Part shown: one piece after another, positions 45,282 to 55,691 of the stretch
Position numbering within the stretch: position 1 is the first letter of the stretch
How the letters are laid out: every line of letters begins with the position of its first letter
Assembly (NCBI RefSeq): GCF_014638995.1
Contig: NZ_BMFR01000003.1
Location: forward strand, 62,001-126,000
DNA from: Virgibacillus oceani
Lineage (GTDB): Bacteria; Bacillota; Bacilli; Bacillales; Amphibacillaceae
Direction: 5' to 3'
DNA length: 64,000 nt
The notes under the pieces: generated by a model
The model's database searches: none
What the model saw: the letters and a program-made list of their open reading frames with translations, nothing else
Told to the model about the DNA's origin: nothing
Position numbers and translations under genes: made by a program

Positions 45282-46022
45282 TTACATTACCATTCCACCA
45301 TCTACATGAATAGTTTGTCCAGTAATATAATTTGAATCATCCGATGCAAGGAATCGAACTACTTTAGCTACATCTTCCGGGTCTCCTAATTTTTCCAGCG
45401 GGATCATTGAAAGCATTCCCTCTCGTTGTTCATCAGTTAATTCATCCGTCATGTCCGTCGAGATAAATCCTGGTGCAACAGCATTCACGTATATATTGCG
45501 TGTGGCTAATTCTTTAGCGGTGGATTTTGTAAGTCCAATAACCCCTGCTTTTGCGGCGACATAATTTGCTTGCCCAGGATTGCCGCTTACACCAACAATT
45601 GACGCAACATTTACGATTTTACCATTTCTTTGTTTCATCATATGTCTCGTTACAGCTTTTGTACAAACGAAAACACCTTTTAAATTCGTGTTAATAACTT
45701 GATCGAATTCTTCTTCTTTCATCCGCATTAAAAGGTTGTCCCTAGTAATACCAGCATTATTAACTAAAATATCGAGGCTTCCGAATTCATTGATCACTTG
45801 TTTAACCATGTCTTTTACACTGGATTCATTTGCAACATCAGCCTGAACCTTAAAAGCTTTAACACCTAGCTGCTCGATTTCCTCTACTACTGCCTGTGCC
45901 TTTGTCTCACTTCCAGCATAATTGACGGCAACATTGGCACCTTGTTTAGCTAATTCTAAAGCAATTGCCCTGCCAATTCCCCGTGAAGCACCTGTAACGA
46001 TAGCATTTTTACCTTGCAACAT
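45282..46022 (-). CDS. fabG: 3-oxoacyl-ACP reductase FabG
   Basis: FabG is the NADPH-dependent reductase of the elongation cycle. It has the SDR cofactor motif [18 protein letters not shown] in [20 protein letters not shown], the catalytic Ser/Tyr/Lys around [20 protein letters not shown], and the end [13 protein letters not shown]. The open frame extends upstream, but ATG 46022 comes one base after the fabD stop with GGAGGAA upstream; it gives the standard 246 aa. Confidence 0.97.
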   Translation of the reverse strand: MLQGKNAIVTGASRGIGRAIALELAKQGANVAVNYAGSETKAQAVVEEIEQLGVKAFKVQADVANESSVKDMVKQVINEFGSLDILVNNAGITRDNLLMRMKEEEFDQVINTNLKGVFVCTKAVTRHMMKQRNGKIVNVASIVGVSGNPGQANYVAAKAGVIGLTKSTAKELATRNIYVNAVAPGFISTDMTDELTDEQREGMLSMIPLEKLGDPEDVAKVVRFLASDDSNYITGQTIHVDGGMVM

Positions 46023-46023
46023 T

Positions 46024-46965
46024 TTAGGATTCCTCCTTAAACCACTTAATAAACGCATCCATCGATTCCTGATCTTGAATTGCAAATGTCTGTGTTCTGC
46101 GGCTGATTTTTTTCACTAAGCCACTTAATACTTTTCCATTGCCAACTTCAACAAATGCATCAACACCTTCATCAAGCATGTTTTCAATCGATTCTTCAAA
46201 ACGGACAGGAGAATACAATTGTTTAATTAATAAGTCCTTTATTTCATCGTTATCCGTAACAGGAGATGCCGTTACATTGGCGTAAACTGGAATACTAGCT
46301 TCGTTTACATCAACCTCGTCAAGCTTTCTAGCAAACTTTTCATTTGCAGATTTCATTAAACGCGAGTGGAATGGACCGCTTACGTTTAATGGTAATACAC
46401 GTTTTGCACCAGCATCTTTTAATACAGGTATTGCTTGTTCAATACCCTCTTTTGTTCCTGAAATGACAATTTGCCCTGGACAATTTAAATTGGCAAGGTC
46501 AACAATTTCATCCGATTCCATGCCCTGTAATGCAGTTTCAATTTGTTCTTGTTTCAATCCCAATACTGCAGCCATCGACCCTTTACCAGATGGGAATGCC
46601 TCCTCCATTAATTTTCCTCGTGCTGCCACTAATGGTATCGCATCTTCAAATGACAATGCACCTGCTGCTACTAAAGCACTATACTCCCCAAGACTGTGCC
46701 CAACTGCCATAACCGGCTGAATTTGTTCTTTTAATAGCAATGTATGTACAGCAATACTTGACAATAATAGTGCCGGTTGTGCGTTTTCGGTTTCCGTCAG
46801 CTTTTCCTTTGGACCATCGAACATCAGATTTGTTAATGAAAAATCCAATAGTTTATCAGCTTCCTGATAGAGTTCTTTTACATCCGGGTAATTATCATAA
46901 AAAGCTTTTCCCATTCCAACTGCTTGTGATCCCTGTCCAGGGAACATAAATGCTACACGTTTCAT
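46024..46965 (-). CDS. fabD: Malonyl-CoA:ACP transacylase FabD
   Basis: FabD loads malonate onto ACP. The N-terminus is [20 protein letters not shown], the nucleophile Ser91 lies in [15 protein letters not shown], and the catalytic His is in [10 protein letters not shown]. Length 313 aa. Its ATG overlaps the plsX stop by four bases (ATGA). Confidence 0.97.
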   Translation of the reverse strand: MKRVAFMFPGQGSQAVGMGKAFYDNYPDVKELYQEADKLLDFSLTNLMFDGPKEKLTETENAQPALLLSSIAVHTLLLKEQIQPVMAVGHSLGEYSALVAAGALSFEDAIPLVAARGKLMEEAFPSGKGSMAAVLGLKQEQIETALQGMESDEIVDLANLNCPGQIVISGTKEGIEQAIPVLKDAGAKRVLPLNVSGPFHSRLMKSANEKFARKLDEVDVNEASIPVYANVTASPVTDNDEIKDLLIKQLYSPVRFEESIENMLDEGVDAFVEVGNGKVLSGLVKKISRRTQTFAIQDQESMDAFIKWFKEES

Positions 46966-47969
46966 TGTTCTTCCCTCTCTTCCGTTTCGATTGATTCTAC
47001 AGTAGTTTTAATCGTATCTGTTACATTATGTTCAATCATGTGACATGCCTGTTTGATAGCATTATATATTGCTCGCCGGTTTGATGACCCATGAGCTTTT
47101 ATAACTGGTGCAGCAAGTCCAAACAAACCAGCTCCGCCATATTCAGAATAATCCAGTTTACCCTGGAGCCCCTTTAGATCACTTTTTACGATACCCGCAG
47201 CAATTTTAGTCTTAATGGACGACATGAAAGTTTGCTTTAGCATGGAAAACATAGTCATCGCCGTACCTTCAATTGTTTTTAAAGCTACATTCCCGCTAAA
47301 TCCATCTGTGACAACAACATCCGCTGCGCCATCCAGTAAATCTCGGGCTTCAACATTGCCGATAAAATTTATCGGTGCTTCCTTTAACTTTGTAAATGCT
47401 TTTTTTGTAAGATCGTTCCCTTTACCGTCCTCTGTTCCAACATTTAATAGTCCAACTGTTGGATTTTTAATTGAACGTACTTTTTCAGTATAAATAGATC
47501 CCATAATTGCATATTGAACAAGATGATGTGCTTTTGCGTCCACATTTGCTCCAACATCTAACAATAAAAACCCTTTTTCATCGATCGTTGGCAATGTTGG
47601 GCTAAGTGCGGGCCTATCTATTCCTGGAATCCTTCCGACAACAAATAAACCTGCACTCATGAGAGCACCAGTATTCCCTGCAGAAATACAGGCATCTGCC
47701 TTGCCTTTCTTCACTTCATTTGCCATTAAAACAAGGGAGGAATTTTTCTTGCGGCGCACGGCTCTAACTGGTTCATCTTCTCCAGTAATCATCTCGTCTG
47801 TATGAATAATATCGATATTTTTAGAATTCGTTAATAGAGGTTTAATTTTCGCTTCATCACCAATTAATGTTAACTGCAAATTGCCAATTCTCTCAATCGC
47901 ATCCATTGCACCAAACACAATTTCCTTTGGAGCATGGTCACCTCCCATGGCATCAATTGCTATTCTCAT
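46962..47969 (-). CDS. plsX: Phosphate acyltransferase PlsX
   Basis: PlsX makes acyl-phosphate from acyl-ACP for phospholipid synthesis. Family features are [55 protein letters not shown] and [18 protein letters not shown]. Length 335 aa. It overlaps fapR by 17 bases and fabD by four. Confidence 0.97.
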   Translation of the reverse strand: MRIAIDAMGGDHAPKEIVFGAMDAIERIGNLQLTLIGDEAKIKPLLTNSKNIDIIHTDEMITGEDEPVRAVRRKKNSSLVLMANEVKKGKADACISAGNTGALMSAGLFVVGRIPGIDRPALSPTLPTIDEKGFLLLDVGANVDAKAHHLVQYAIMGSIYTEKVRSIKNPTVGLLNVGTEDGKGNDLTKKAFTKLKEAPINFIGNVEARDLLDGAADVVVTDGFSGNVALKTIEGTAMTMFSMLKQTFMSSIKTKIAAGIVKSDLKGLQGKLDYSEYGGAGLFGLAAPVIKAHGSSNRRAIYNAIKQACHMIEHNVTDTIKTTVESIETEEREEQ

Positions 47970-48546
47970 GCTGACTGCCCCCTCTTAGTTCATTTGAACG
48001 AAACATATGAAACATTCCGGTAAAGACTATTTCATTATTAACCAAACTGTCGACACGGACAGTTGTCAAACCGTTATCGTTTACTTCTTCAACAAATGCC
48101 TTTGCTACAACACGTTCTCCTTGTTTAACCTGTCTTGTAAATTTCAACTCTGATTTAGCTGTTAATGCTAGTTCATCATCAATTACTGCAACAGCAAGTG
48201 AGTTCGCCTGGGCAAATATATGATGTCCCCTGGCAATATTATTTCTTGAAAAAACATGCTCTTTTTTAATAACTAAAATGGAAATTGCTCTTTGATCTAA
48301 TTCCAGATCGATGATTTCACCAATGACCTCATCTAATGGCAATGCCTTAACCGTTTCATTCCACTGAAAGGTTGCAACAGACTTAATCCGTTCCCGGAGC
48401 TCTGGAATTGCAAGCTCCATCCGATCAAGACGAATGGTTTGTATACTAACTGAAAAAATTTTTGCTAATTCCTCATCCGTTATAAATGGTGTATGTTCAA
48501 TAGTTTCTTTTAATAAACGCTGACGCTCAACTTTAGTTATTTTCAT
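47953..48546 (-). CDS. fapR: Malonyl-CoA-responsive lipid synthesis repressor FapR
   Basis: FapR represses fatty-acid and phospholipid genes and is released by malonyl-CoA. It has an N-terminal helix-turn-helix ([20 protein letters not shown]) and a C-terminal hotdog domain with [20 protein letters not shown] and [18 protein letters not shown] 48546 gives 197 aa and matches the family N-terminus, although its ribosome site (GGACGGTG) is weak; TTG 48570 is an alternative. A FapR operator lies at the promoter. Confidence 0.95.
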   Translation of the reverse strand: MKITKVERQRLLKETIEHTPFITDEELAKIFSVSIQTIRLDRMELAIPELRERIKSVATFQWNETVKALPLDEVIGEIIDLELDQRAISILVIKKEHVFSRNNIARGHHIFAQANSLAVAVIDDELALTAKSELKFTRQVKQGERVVAKAFVEEVNDNGLTTVRVDSLVNNEIVFTGMFHMFRSNELRGGSQHENSN

Positions 48547-48668
48547 TATGGCACCGTCCACTGGATCCAAATGTAATGGGTGGTTTCAAATATAGAATAC
48601 AGCTAACTCACCGATTTCTGCCACCCTGACTTCTTGCTTCCTGCACCTAAGAAACGCAAATGTAATTC

Positions 48669-48685
48669 TTATGACTTGGTACTAA
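48669..48685 (-). promoter_or_regulatory. FapR operator at the fapR transcription start
   Basis: On the minus strand TTAGTACCAAGTCATAA fits the 17-bp FapR box (close to TTAGTACCTAGTCTTAA). It lies immediately downstream of the -10, over the expected start site, which indicates autorepression of the fapR-plsX-fabD-fabG-acpP operon. Confidence 0.85.
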
Positions 48686-48689
48686 TAGT

Positions 48690-48718
48690 AATATATAATA
48701 GCACTCCTGAATATGCAA
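48690..48718 (-). promoter_or_regulatory. Promoter of the fapR operon
   Basis: TTGCAT (48718-48713), 17 bp and TATATT (48695-48690) lie on the minus strand, starting 8 bases after the recG stop. The leader to the fapR ATG is about 137 nt and contains no reading frame. Confidence 0.8.
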
Positions 48719-48725
48719 GAATCTT

Positions 48726-50759
48726 TTAATCAAGTTTTTCTTTAAAGAAGGAGTCATTCTCAAGTAGAACACGCAAATTATGAAATTCTTCATTCTCCTC
48801 AAGCATGTTTGTTTCAATAATTTCTTGTGCATCATTCCGTGCCGTTTCTAACGCACGATAATCATGAATCATATCAGCTACTTTGAATTCCGGAATTCCG
48901 CTTTGTTTCTTTCCAAAAAAATCTCCTGGACCACGCAGTTTTAAATCCTGTTCCGATAATTCAAAACCGTTATTTGTTTCTGTCATGATCCTCATTCTTT
49001 CCTTACCAACTTCACCTTTTGGATCAGCAATTAATATACAATAGCTTTGCTTATCACCTCGTCCAACCCTTCCCCTTAATTGATGCAATTGGGATAGGCC
49101 GAATCTTTCTGCATCGTAAATGACCATTATGGTTGCATTCGGTACATTTACACCAACCTCAACAACAGTAGTAGAAACAAGCACTTGTATCTCGTTTGCC
49201 GCAAACTGCTTCATCACACCCTCTTTTTCATCTGCAGAAAGTCTTCCGTGCATTAAACCAACATTCACTGTCGGGGGATAAAATTCTTCGAGCTGGTGGA
49301 ACAAATCAATCGCATTTTGAATATCCAATTTGTCGGATTCCTCAATGAGCGGACAAATGACATATGCCTGTTCGCCAGCAGAAACTTGTTTTTCGATAAA
49401 ATGCAATACACGGTCAAGCGTATTTTCTTTCGTCCAATATGTTTCAATTTCTTTTCTGCCAGATGGCATTTCGTCAATAACGGATACATCCATATCCCCA
49501 AACGCTGTAATGGCTAATGTTCGCGGGATAGGTGTTGCTGTCATGAACAAAACATCCGGATTAAGACCTTTGTCACGCAATATTCGACGTTGTTCAACAC
49601 CAAAACGATGCTGCTCATCAACGATTGAAAAACCTAAATCACAGAAATTAACATCATCTTGAATTAATGCATGTGTTCCAACAACAATATCTGCCTCTTG
49701 TGCTTCAACCGCAGTTAAAATTTCCCGTCGTTTTTTTCCTTTTACAGAACCTGTTAACAGAACGATTTTTGCCCTATCACCGAATAACGCCTTTAATGAT
49801 TGATAATGCTGTTCCGCTAATATTTCTGTTGGAACCATCAAGGCACCTTGTTTTCCAGCGGTAATGGATGCATATAAAGCAATTGCTGCTACTGCTGTTT
49901 TCCCTGATCCAACATCCCCCTGCAATAGCCTGTTCATTCTGTATGGCGATTTCATATCAGACAAAATCTGACCCAATGAACGATTTTGAGCATTTGTTAA
50001 TGGGAATGGAAAAGTTTGAATAAAATTTTGTACCATGGCTGGATCATAGGATTGTGCGTTACCTTGTGTAGACTCTCTTTTAAGCTTGCGCAACAATTGC
50101 ATTTTAAGCTGAAATAACAGAAATTCTTCATATGTAAATCTTCTACGTGCATGTTTAAGTAATAAACGATTTTTTGGAAAATGCATTGTTGCTAAAGCAT
50201 CCCGGCGAGTGGGTAATTTGTAAGCAGTTAAATAGCTCAATGGCAAAATTTCCTGTATTTGATTTCCATAATCTTTTAATGCACTTGTAATTGATTTTTT
50301 TAATTTGATATTCGTGATATTGCCTTTTAGGGAATACATCGGTTGTATTGCATCGTGATTTTCTGCCGGTCCTTTTTTATAATTACTGACCGTGATTTGC
50401 AAACGATGCGCATCCCATTTACCCGTTAATGTGACAACATCATGCATGTTTAGCTGTTTTTTAGCAAAAGCGCGGTTGAACATCACTGCTTTAATCGCAA
50501 CATTTTCCACCTCGACTGTAAAGGTAAGACGAGATTTTTTCTTTCCATAAAAAGTAAGGGAAGGCATGTTCACTAACCTTCCCTCAATGGTAACTTTATC
50601 ATCATGAATTAACTCACTAAGTGGCTTAATTTCATAAACATCATATCGGTAGGGAAAATAAAACAGTAAATCGTGGACAGTATAGATGTTAATATCCTCT
50701 AGCTCCAGAGCAAATTTTTCGCCAACACCTTTGACATTTTCAATTGAATCACTAAGCAT
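48726..50759 (-). CDS. recG: ATP-dependent DNA helicase RecG
   Basis: RecG remodels stalled forks and Holliday junctions. The N-terminal wedge domain is followed by helicase motifs: I GDVGSGKTAVAAIAL, Ia LMVPTEILAEQH, II VDEQHRFGVEQR, III FMTATPIPRTLA, V VGVNVPNATIMV and VI QLRGRVGRGDKQSYC. Length 677 aa. It starts six bases after the sdaAA stop. Confidence 0.97.
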   Translation of the reverse strand: MLSDSIENVKGVGEKFALELEDINIYTVHDLLFYFPYRYDVYEIKPLSELIHDDKVTIEGRLVNMPSLTFYGKKKSRLTFTVEVENVAIKAVMFNRAFAKKQLNMHDVVTLTGKWDAHRLQITVSNYKKGPAENHDAIQPMYSLKGNITNIKLKKSITSALKDYGNQIQEILPLSYLTAYKLPTRRDALATMHFPKNRLLLKHARRRFTYEEFLLFQLKMQLLRKLKRESTQGNAQSYDPAMVQNFIQTFPFPLTNAQNRSLGQILSDMKSPYRMNRLLQGDVGSGKTAVAAIALYASITAGKQGALMVPTEILAEQHYQSLKALFGDRAKIVLLTGSVKGKKRREILTAVEAQEADIVVGTHALIQDDVNFCDLGFSIVDEQHRFGVEQRRILRDKGLNPDVLFMTATPIPRTLAITAFGDMDVSVIDEMPSGRKEIETYWTKENTLDRVLHFIEKQVSAGEQAYVICPLIEESDKLDIQNAIDLFHQLEEFYPPTVNVGLMHGRLSADEKEGVMKQFAANEIQVLVSTTVVEVGVNVPNATIMVIYDAERFGLSQLHQLRGRVGRGDKQSYCILIADPKGEVGKERMRIMTETNNGFELSEQDLKLRGPGDFFGKKQSGIPEFKVADMIHDYRALETARNDAQEIIETNMLEENEEFHNLRVLLENDSFFKEKLD

Positions 50760-50765
50760 TTTGAA

Positions 50766-51650
50766 TCACTCTTTCGATACTGACATTCCAAATATTTTTT
50801 CTTTTAACGCTTGACCGGTTGGTGTGGCGGCAAGTCCTCCTTCACCAGTTTCCCTCAAAACGGATGGCATTTGTTTTCCAATACGATACATTGCGCCAAT
50901 CACTTCATCACATGGAATTCTGCTTGTCACTCCCGCTAGAGCCATGTCAGCAGATACAATAGCAAGTGAAGATCCCGCCGCATTGCGTTTTACACATGGT
51001 ACCTCTACTAATCCCGCTACAGGATCACAAACTAATCCCAGCATGTTTTTTAATGTGATTGCAAATGCATCCGCGCATTGCTGTGGTGTCCCGCCTGCCA
51101 TTTCAACAATCGCTGCAGAAGCCATTGCTCCAGCTGAACCAACCTCTGCTTGACAGCCGCCAGCTGCACCAGAAATGAATGCGTTGTTCGCAACAACAAA
51201 GCCGAATGCACCTGAAGTGAATAAATATCGAATCATTTGGTCGCGCGTTGGATTTAATTGATTTTTCACTGCGAACAATGTCCCTGGCACACATCCCGCA
51301 CTTCCTGCTGTAGGAGTTGCACAAATCGTTCCCATTGCAGCATTTACTTCATTTGTTCCCATTGCCTTGCTCACAGCATCCATCATCAAATTACCAGATA
51401 ATGGTGTTTTTTCTTTCATGTAGTTCTGGATTAATACGGCATCCCCGCCAGTTAATCCGGTTACAGACTTTACACCTTTAAGTCCATCCTCTACAGCCTT
51501 CTCCATTACATTTAAATTTTTTTCCATTTGCGCGTAAACTTCCTCACGCGATAGGTTTTTGACATCCATTTCCTGACGTATCATTACCTCAGATATTAAT
51601 ATATTTTCAGATTCCGCAATTTCTACCAATTCTTTTACAGTACGAAACAT
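50766..51650 (-). CDS. sdaAA: L-serine dehydratase, alpha chain
   Basis: SdaAA is the catalytic iron-sulfur subunit that deaminates L-serine to pyruvate. Cluster-ligand type cysteines lie in TICATPTAGSAGCVPGT, GAAGGCQAEVGSAGAMASAA and GLVCDPVAGLVEVPCVKRNA. Length 294 aa. It lies after sdaAB and before recG, as in B. subtilis. Confidence 0.96.
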   Translation of the reverse strand: MFRTVKELVEIAESENILISEVMIRQEMDVKNLSREEVYAQMEKNLNVMEKAVEDGLKGVKSVTGLTGGDAVLIQNYMKEKTPLSGNLMMDAVSKAMGTNEVNAAMGTICATPTAGSAGCVPGTLFAVKNQLNPTRDQMIRYLFTSGAFGFVVANNAFISGAAGGCQAEVGSAGAMASAAIVEMAGGTPQQCADAFAITLKNMLGLVCDPVAGLVEVPCVKRNAAGSSLAIVSADMALAGVTSRIPCDEVIGAMYRIGKQMPSVLRETGEGGLAATPTGQALKEKIFGMSVSKE

Positions 51651-51687
51651 ATGAAAACTCCTTTCTAGGTGCTTGCTAATCTAGTAA

Positions 51688-52350
51688 CTAACTTACAATT
51701 TTTGCAATTTGAATTATATGATCGGCACTCTCTAACTCTTTTAAAACTGTATCATCTACATTTTGGTCAACCTCAATAACCATTAACGCTTCTTTCCCAA
51801 CATCTTTACGATTGACTTCCATATGACCAATATTAATTTCGTATTTTGCTAGTATTTTTGTAACGGAAGCAATTGCACCAAAGCGATCGTTATGCATTAT
51901 CAGGATCGCTGGATGATTACCTGATAAGCGCAGTTCAAATCCGTTTAACTCCGTAATTTCAACTTTTCCACCACCAATAGATATGCCAACCAACTCAATT
52001 TCATCCGTATCATTACCAATAATTAACCGGGCAGTATTGGGGTGATTCGTCCCTGCTGATTCTTCGATAAATTCAACATCCATATTTTTATTCTTTGCTA
52101 TATCCAGTGCCTTGCTCATACGAGGGTCATCCGTATCAAACCCTAGCAGTCCGCCTACTAAAGCAAAATCTGTACCGTGTCCTTTATATGTTTTAGCAAA
52201 TGATTCATATAAATAAATCCTTGCCCATTTTGGCTCTTCTCCAAATAAATTGCGTGCTGCTTTTCCAATTCTTGCAGCACCTGCAGTATGTGAACTAGAA
52301 GGTCCTATCATTACTGGACCAATAATATCAAATACAGAATTATATTTCAT
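51688..52350 (-). CDS. sdaAB: L-serine dehydratase, beta chain
   Basis: The beta subunit of the two-chain serine dehydratase. It has SVFDIIGPVMIGPSSSHTAG and the FAKTYKGHGTDFALVGGLLG segment, and the C-terminal 75 residues form an ACT domain (AILIMHNDRFGAIASVTKIL). Length 220 aa. It diverges from the plus-strand permease gene. Confidence 0.96.
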   Translation of the reverse strand: MKYNSVFDIIGPVMIGPSSSHTAGAARIGKAARNLFGEEPKWARIYLYESFAKTYKGHGTDFALVGGLLGFDTDDPRMSKALDIAKNKNMDVEFIEESAGTNHPNTARLIIGNDTDEIELVGISIGGGKVEITELNGFELRLSGNHPAILIMHNDRFGAIASVTKILAKYEINIGHMEVNRKDVGKEALMVIEVDQNVDDTVLKELESADHIIQIAKIVS

Positions 52351-52396
52351 ATGAACACCTTCTTTTTTTGTAATCGTTTACTCTTATATTGCTCTA

Positions 52397-52425
52397 TTGT
52401 CAATTATAACAAAAACCTCTATAAT
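52397..52425 (+). promoter_or_regulatory. Promoter of the NCS2 permease gene
   Basis: TTGTCA (52397-52402), a 17-bp spacer and TATAAT (52420-52425) lie about 60 bases before the permease ATG. No purine riboswitch core was found in the short leader. Confidence 0.75.
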
Positions 52426-52488
52426 AATCATTTGTGGATTATTTATAATCGGGTGGGAGAGGGATAGAAAGAATTATGAGGAGATAAT

Positions 52489-53775
52489 ATGCCTTATAAC
52501 GGTAATAATGCGATACCAGATGTTGAAAAAGGTAAATGGCGTACGGAAATTATTGCTGGATTGGTTGGTTACCTTACAACGGTATACATTGTTGTTGTAA
52601 ATGGATCGATTCTTAACGAGGCGGGGGTTTCACTTGAAAGTGGAATGATCGCTACTATTCTAGCAAGCTTTGTCGGCACAATTCTTATGGGACTGTTTGC
52701 TAAGCTGCCATTAATTTTAATTCCAGGAATGGGAATCAACGCGCTTTTTGCCTATTCAATCGTTGAAGGAACAGGGCTGACCTTTCAAGAGGGATTGGCA
52801 GTTGTATTAATCGCTTCTGTCATCTTTCTAATTACAGCATTCACTAAGTTAGGAATTCTGTTAAAGGAAGCAATCCCTGGTTCCTTAAAGCATGCAATTA
52901 CAGTAGGCTTAGGTTTTTTCTTAATTTTAATCGGTTTAGAGAAAAGCGGGCTCGTTGTAAGTGGAGAGCACACCATTATTGCAATTGGTGATTTCACTTC
53001 CCCAACGTTTATCGTTAGTTTGCTGACATTATTTTTGGCGATATTTTTATTTATTAAAAATGTCCCTGCAAACTTTTTGATTACAATGATTGGCGGAACA
53101 GTGCTTGCGTATATTTTTGGCGTTCTTGATTATGGAAATGGCAATCTGACTGTTCATCTGAATGAGTTTATGTGGATTCCATCGTTTACAGCACTAGATG
53201 ATTTGTCGTTTTGGCTCGCGATATTCCCTTTAGCAATGATCCTTATTTTTGAAAATATGGGATTATTAAATGGACAGCTTCAAATGCTTAAGCGGGATAA
53301 CAGTTATAGCAAATCATATCAAGTTACCGCCTTTTCATCGCTGATATGCGCCTTTTTAGGTACATCACCTACAGTTTCAGCGGCAGAAAACGCAGCTGTA
53401 ATTGCGTCTAAGGGAAAAACAGGTAAAGCGGCTATTACAGCAGGTATACTGTTTTTAGCAACGCTCTTTATTATTCCCTGGATTTCAATGATTCCGAACA
53501 CAGCTATTAGTCCGATTTTAATCATTGTTGGAGTGTTAATGGCACAGAATATCCGCCATATATCACTCGATGATTTATCGGAAGCATTGCCTGCATTTTT
53601 AATTGCTGTGATGATTCCGTTTACGTACAGCATTGCTGATGGAATGGCCTTTGGTTTTATTGCTTATCCAATTGTAAAGATTGCCCTTGGAAAACAAAAG
53701 GAATTATCAACAGCATTAATCGTTATTTCATCGCTGTTTTTATTTGATTTTTTAATGAAGATTGCAGGGTTATAA
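52489..53775 (+). CDS. NCS2 family nucleobase permease (PbuG/AzgA type)
   Basis: This 428-aa membrane protein has about 12-14 hydrophobic segments and the AzgA-type NCS2 signatures EIIAGLVGYLTTVYIVVVN, LPLILIPGMGINALFAY and LGTSPTVSAAENAAVIASKG. Such proteins import hypoxanthine, guanine or adenine with protons; the exact substrate cannot be told. ATG 52489 follows GAGGAG. It has its own promoter and a very strong terminator and interrupts the fakA-sdaAB neighbourhood of B. subtilis on the opposite strand, which suggests insertion. Confidence 0.88.
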   Translation: MPYNGNNAIPDVEKGKWRTEIIAGLVGYLTTVYIVVVNGSILNEAGVSLESGMIATILASFVGTILMGLFAKLPLILIPGMGINALFAYSIVEGTGLTFQEGLAVVLIASVIFLITAFTKLGILLKEAIPGSLKHAITVGLGFFLILIGLEKSGLVVSGEHTIIAIGDFTSPTFIVSLLTLFLAIFLFIKNVPANFLITMIGGTVLAYIFGVLDYGNGNLTVHLNEFMWIPSFTALDDLSFWLAIFPLAMILIFENMGLLNGQLQMLKRDNSYSKSYQVTAFSSLICAFLGTSPTVSAAENAAVIASKGKTGKAAITAGILFLATLFIIPWISMIPNTAISPILIIVGVLMAQNIRHISLDDLSEALPAFLIAVMIPFTYSIADGMAFGFIAYPIVKIALGKQKELSTALIVISSLFLFDFLMKIAGL

Positions 53776-53809
53776 GATTGGTAGTGACTGGGTCGAAAGT
53801 ATTTTAGTC

Positions 53810-53868
53810 AAAGAGAAATCCGAACTATAAATTCTTCTATTTGAATTGTATAGTTCGGATTTCTCTTT
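53810..53868 (+). terminator. Terminator of the NCS2 permease gene
   Basis: A perfect 20-bp stem (53810-53829 and 53849-53868), extended inside by AATTC/GAATT, is followed by eight or more T. It lies 34 bases after the permease stop. Confidence 0.93.
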
Positions 53869-53952
53869 TTTTTGGTTATTCGTAATCCCTACTGCGAATT
53901 GTCCGTAAACTGCGACGTAAGTATTACATTTTGCGATGCTCTTCGATTTCGC

Positions 53953-53979
53953 AGGCCGTATCAGTAGGTGATGCGGCCT
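53953..53979. other. GC-rich hairpin downstream of fakA
   Basis: AGGCCGTATC (53953-53962) and GATGCGGCCT (53970-53979) form a 10-bp stem with one non-Watson-Crick position that is a G-U pair only on the plus strand. TTTGTTTC follows on the plus side. It may be a backup terminator; no U-run follows it for fakA transcripts. Confidence 0.4.
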
Positions 53980-53993
53980 TTGTTTCAATACTA

Positions 53994-55655
53994 CTATTCA
54001 ACTGAAAAGATATATGAATAGATCGGCTGATTCCCATTGTGGAGTTCAACCTCTACATCCGCATATGTTTCTTCAACAAAATCAACCAGTTCTTTTGCTT
54101 CTTCGTCATTTACATCTTCCCCATACAAAATGGTTAGAATTTCATCGTCCTCTGTAATCATCTCAGCGAGCAGTGCTTTTACTGCTTCAAATTTGTCCTG
54201 ATGTGTCGCTTTAATTTTGCCATCAGCGATACCCATGAAGTTACCGTTTTCGATCGTAATGCCATCAATTTGTGTATCACGAACAGCATATGTAACCTGT
54301 CCAGTTTTAACTTGTGATCTTGCTTGATCCATTGCTTCTTTGTTTTCGCTTATACCTGCATCTGGATGGAATGCAAGCATTGCACTAATACCCTGTGGAA
54401 TTGTTTTAGTCGGAACAACTTGTACGTTTTCTTCTGCCAAATCCGCTGCTTGATCAGCAGCCATAATAATGTTCTTGTTATTCGGTAATATCAGTACATT
54501 TTTAGCGTTTGCCTCTTTAATTGCATCAGAAATATCTTGTGTGCTAGGGTTCATTGTCTGACCACCCTCAATTACTACTGTAGCTCCGAGACTTTCAAGC
54601 AATGCCTTCAAGCCACTGCCCATTGCAACTGTCACAATTGCATATTCAGCTTTTTCTTTTAATTCCGGCTTCGCCTCTTTTTCACCAACGATTGAGGTAT
54701 GCTGTTCACGCATATTTTCAATCTTCATGTTTATCAGACTGCCGTAACGCTGGCCAATTGTCAGAACTGAACCGGGGTATTCTGCATGGACATGAACTTT
54801 TACAATCTCATCATCTGCCACTACTAATAAAGAATCGCCGTGGTCACTTAATTCATTGCGAAAATCTTCCTCACTAAAAGGATTCTCATCCACTTTTTCT
54901 TTTTCAAATTTAACCATAAATTCTGTACAATAGCCAAATTCGATATCAGAAGTATTCATAAAGTCCTGAGCAATTTTATGATGTTCTGCATTTACCATTT
55001 CATCCATTCCAACATCACTAGCATCCTCAGGAAGTTCCTCGCCTTTTAATGCCGCTAGAAATCCTTCGTAAATCGTGACCAAGCCCTGTCCGCCAGAGTC
55101 AACCACACCGACTTCCTTTAATACAGGAAGTAAATCTGGTGTGCGCTTTAATGAAGCTTTTGCCTCTTTTAATACTTTTTCCATGAATACAATTACATCA
55201 TTTTCCCGCTTCGCTTCTTTTACAGCAATTTTTGCGGCATCTTTTGCAACCGTTAAAATCGTACCTTCCACAGGTTTCATTACAGCTTTATAGGCTGTAG
55301 CGACACCGCTGTCTAAAGCTTCTGCCAGGTCCTTAACTGTTAATTCATGCTTTTTCTCTGTACCCTTTGCAAAGCCTCGAAATAACTGTGATAGAATTAC
55401 CCCGGAATTTCCCCTGGCACCCATTAGCAAACCTTTTGCAAAAGCCTGTGCAACTTCTGATACATGATCGGTTTTTGTATTCTTTACCTCTTTGGCACCA
55501 GAGGTCATCGATAAATTCATATTTGTACCTGTATCTCCATCCGGAACCGGAAATACATTAAGTGCGTCAATTTTCTTAGCATTATTCGTTAAATGGTGTG
55601 CTCCTGAGAGTACCATTTGTGCAAACGTCCTGCCATCTAACGTTCGTACCGTCAC
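53994..55655 (-). CDS. fakA: Fatty acid kinase subunit FakA (YloV, DAK2 domain)
   Basis: FakA phosphorylates exogenous fatty acids held by FakB. The nucleotide-binding DAK2/DhaL part begins RTLDGRTFAQMVLSGA and has ALNVFPVPDGDTGTNMNLSM and GARGNSGVILSQLFRGFA. A central domain and a C-terminal DegV-like part (ILPNNKNIIMAADQAADLA) follow. GTG 55655 with AAGGAGG upstream gives 553 aa, equal to B. subtilis YloV. It lies 36 bases downstream of yloU. Confidence 0.95.
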   Translation of the reverse strand: MTVRTLDGRTFAQMVLSGAHHLTNNAKKIDALNVFPVPDGDTGTNMNLSMTSGAKEVKNTKTDHVSEVAQAFAKGLLMGARGNSGVILSQLFRGFAKGTEKKHELTVKDLAEALDSGVATAYKAVMKPVEGTILTVAKDAAKIAVKEAKRENDVIVFMEKVLKEAKASLKRTPDLLPVLKEVGVVDSGGQGLVTIYEGFLAALKGEELPEDASDVGMDEMVNAEHHKIAQDFMNTSDIEFGYCTEFMVKFEKEKVDENPFSEEDFRNELSDHGDSLLVVADDEIVKVHVHAEYPGSVLTIGQRYGSLINMKIENMREQHTSIVGEKEAKPELKEKAEYAIVTVAMGSGLKALLESLGATVVIEGGQTMNPSTQDISDAIKEANAKNVLILPNNKNIIMAADQAADLAEENVQVVPTKTIPQGISAMLAFHPDAGISENKEAMDQARSQVKTGQVTYAVRDTQIDGITIENGNFMGIADGKIKATHQDKFEAVKALLAEMITEDDEILTILYGEDVNDEEAKELVDFVEETYADVEVELHNGNQPIYSYIFSVE

Positions 55656-55691
55656 TACTTCTTCCTCCTTCTTGACCGAAACTAGCAAAGG

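Noticed and set aside
48647..48835. 62-codon minus-strand frame overlapping the end of recG
   Set aside because: Out-of-frame shadow of recG that also crosses the fapR promoter and operator.
52426..52488. Purine riboswitch ahead of the NCS2 permease
   Set aside because: The leader is too short and lacks the conserved three-way junction sequences.
53770..53988. 72-codon minus-strand frame downstream of fakA
   Set aside because: Runs through the permease terminator stem and has no ribosome site or recognisable protein features.
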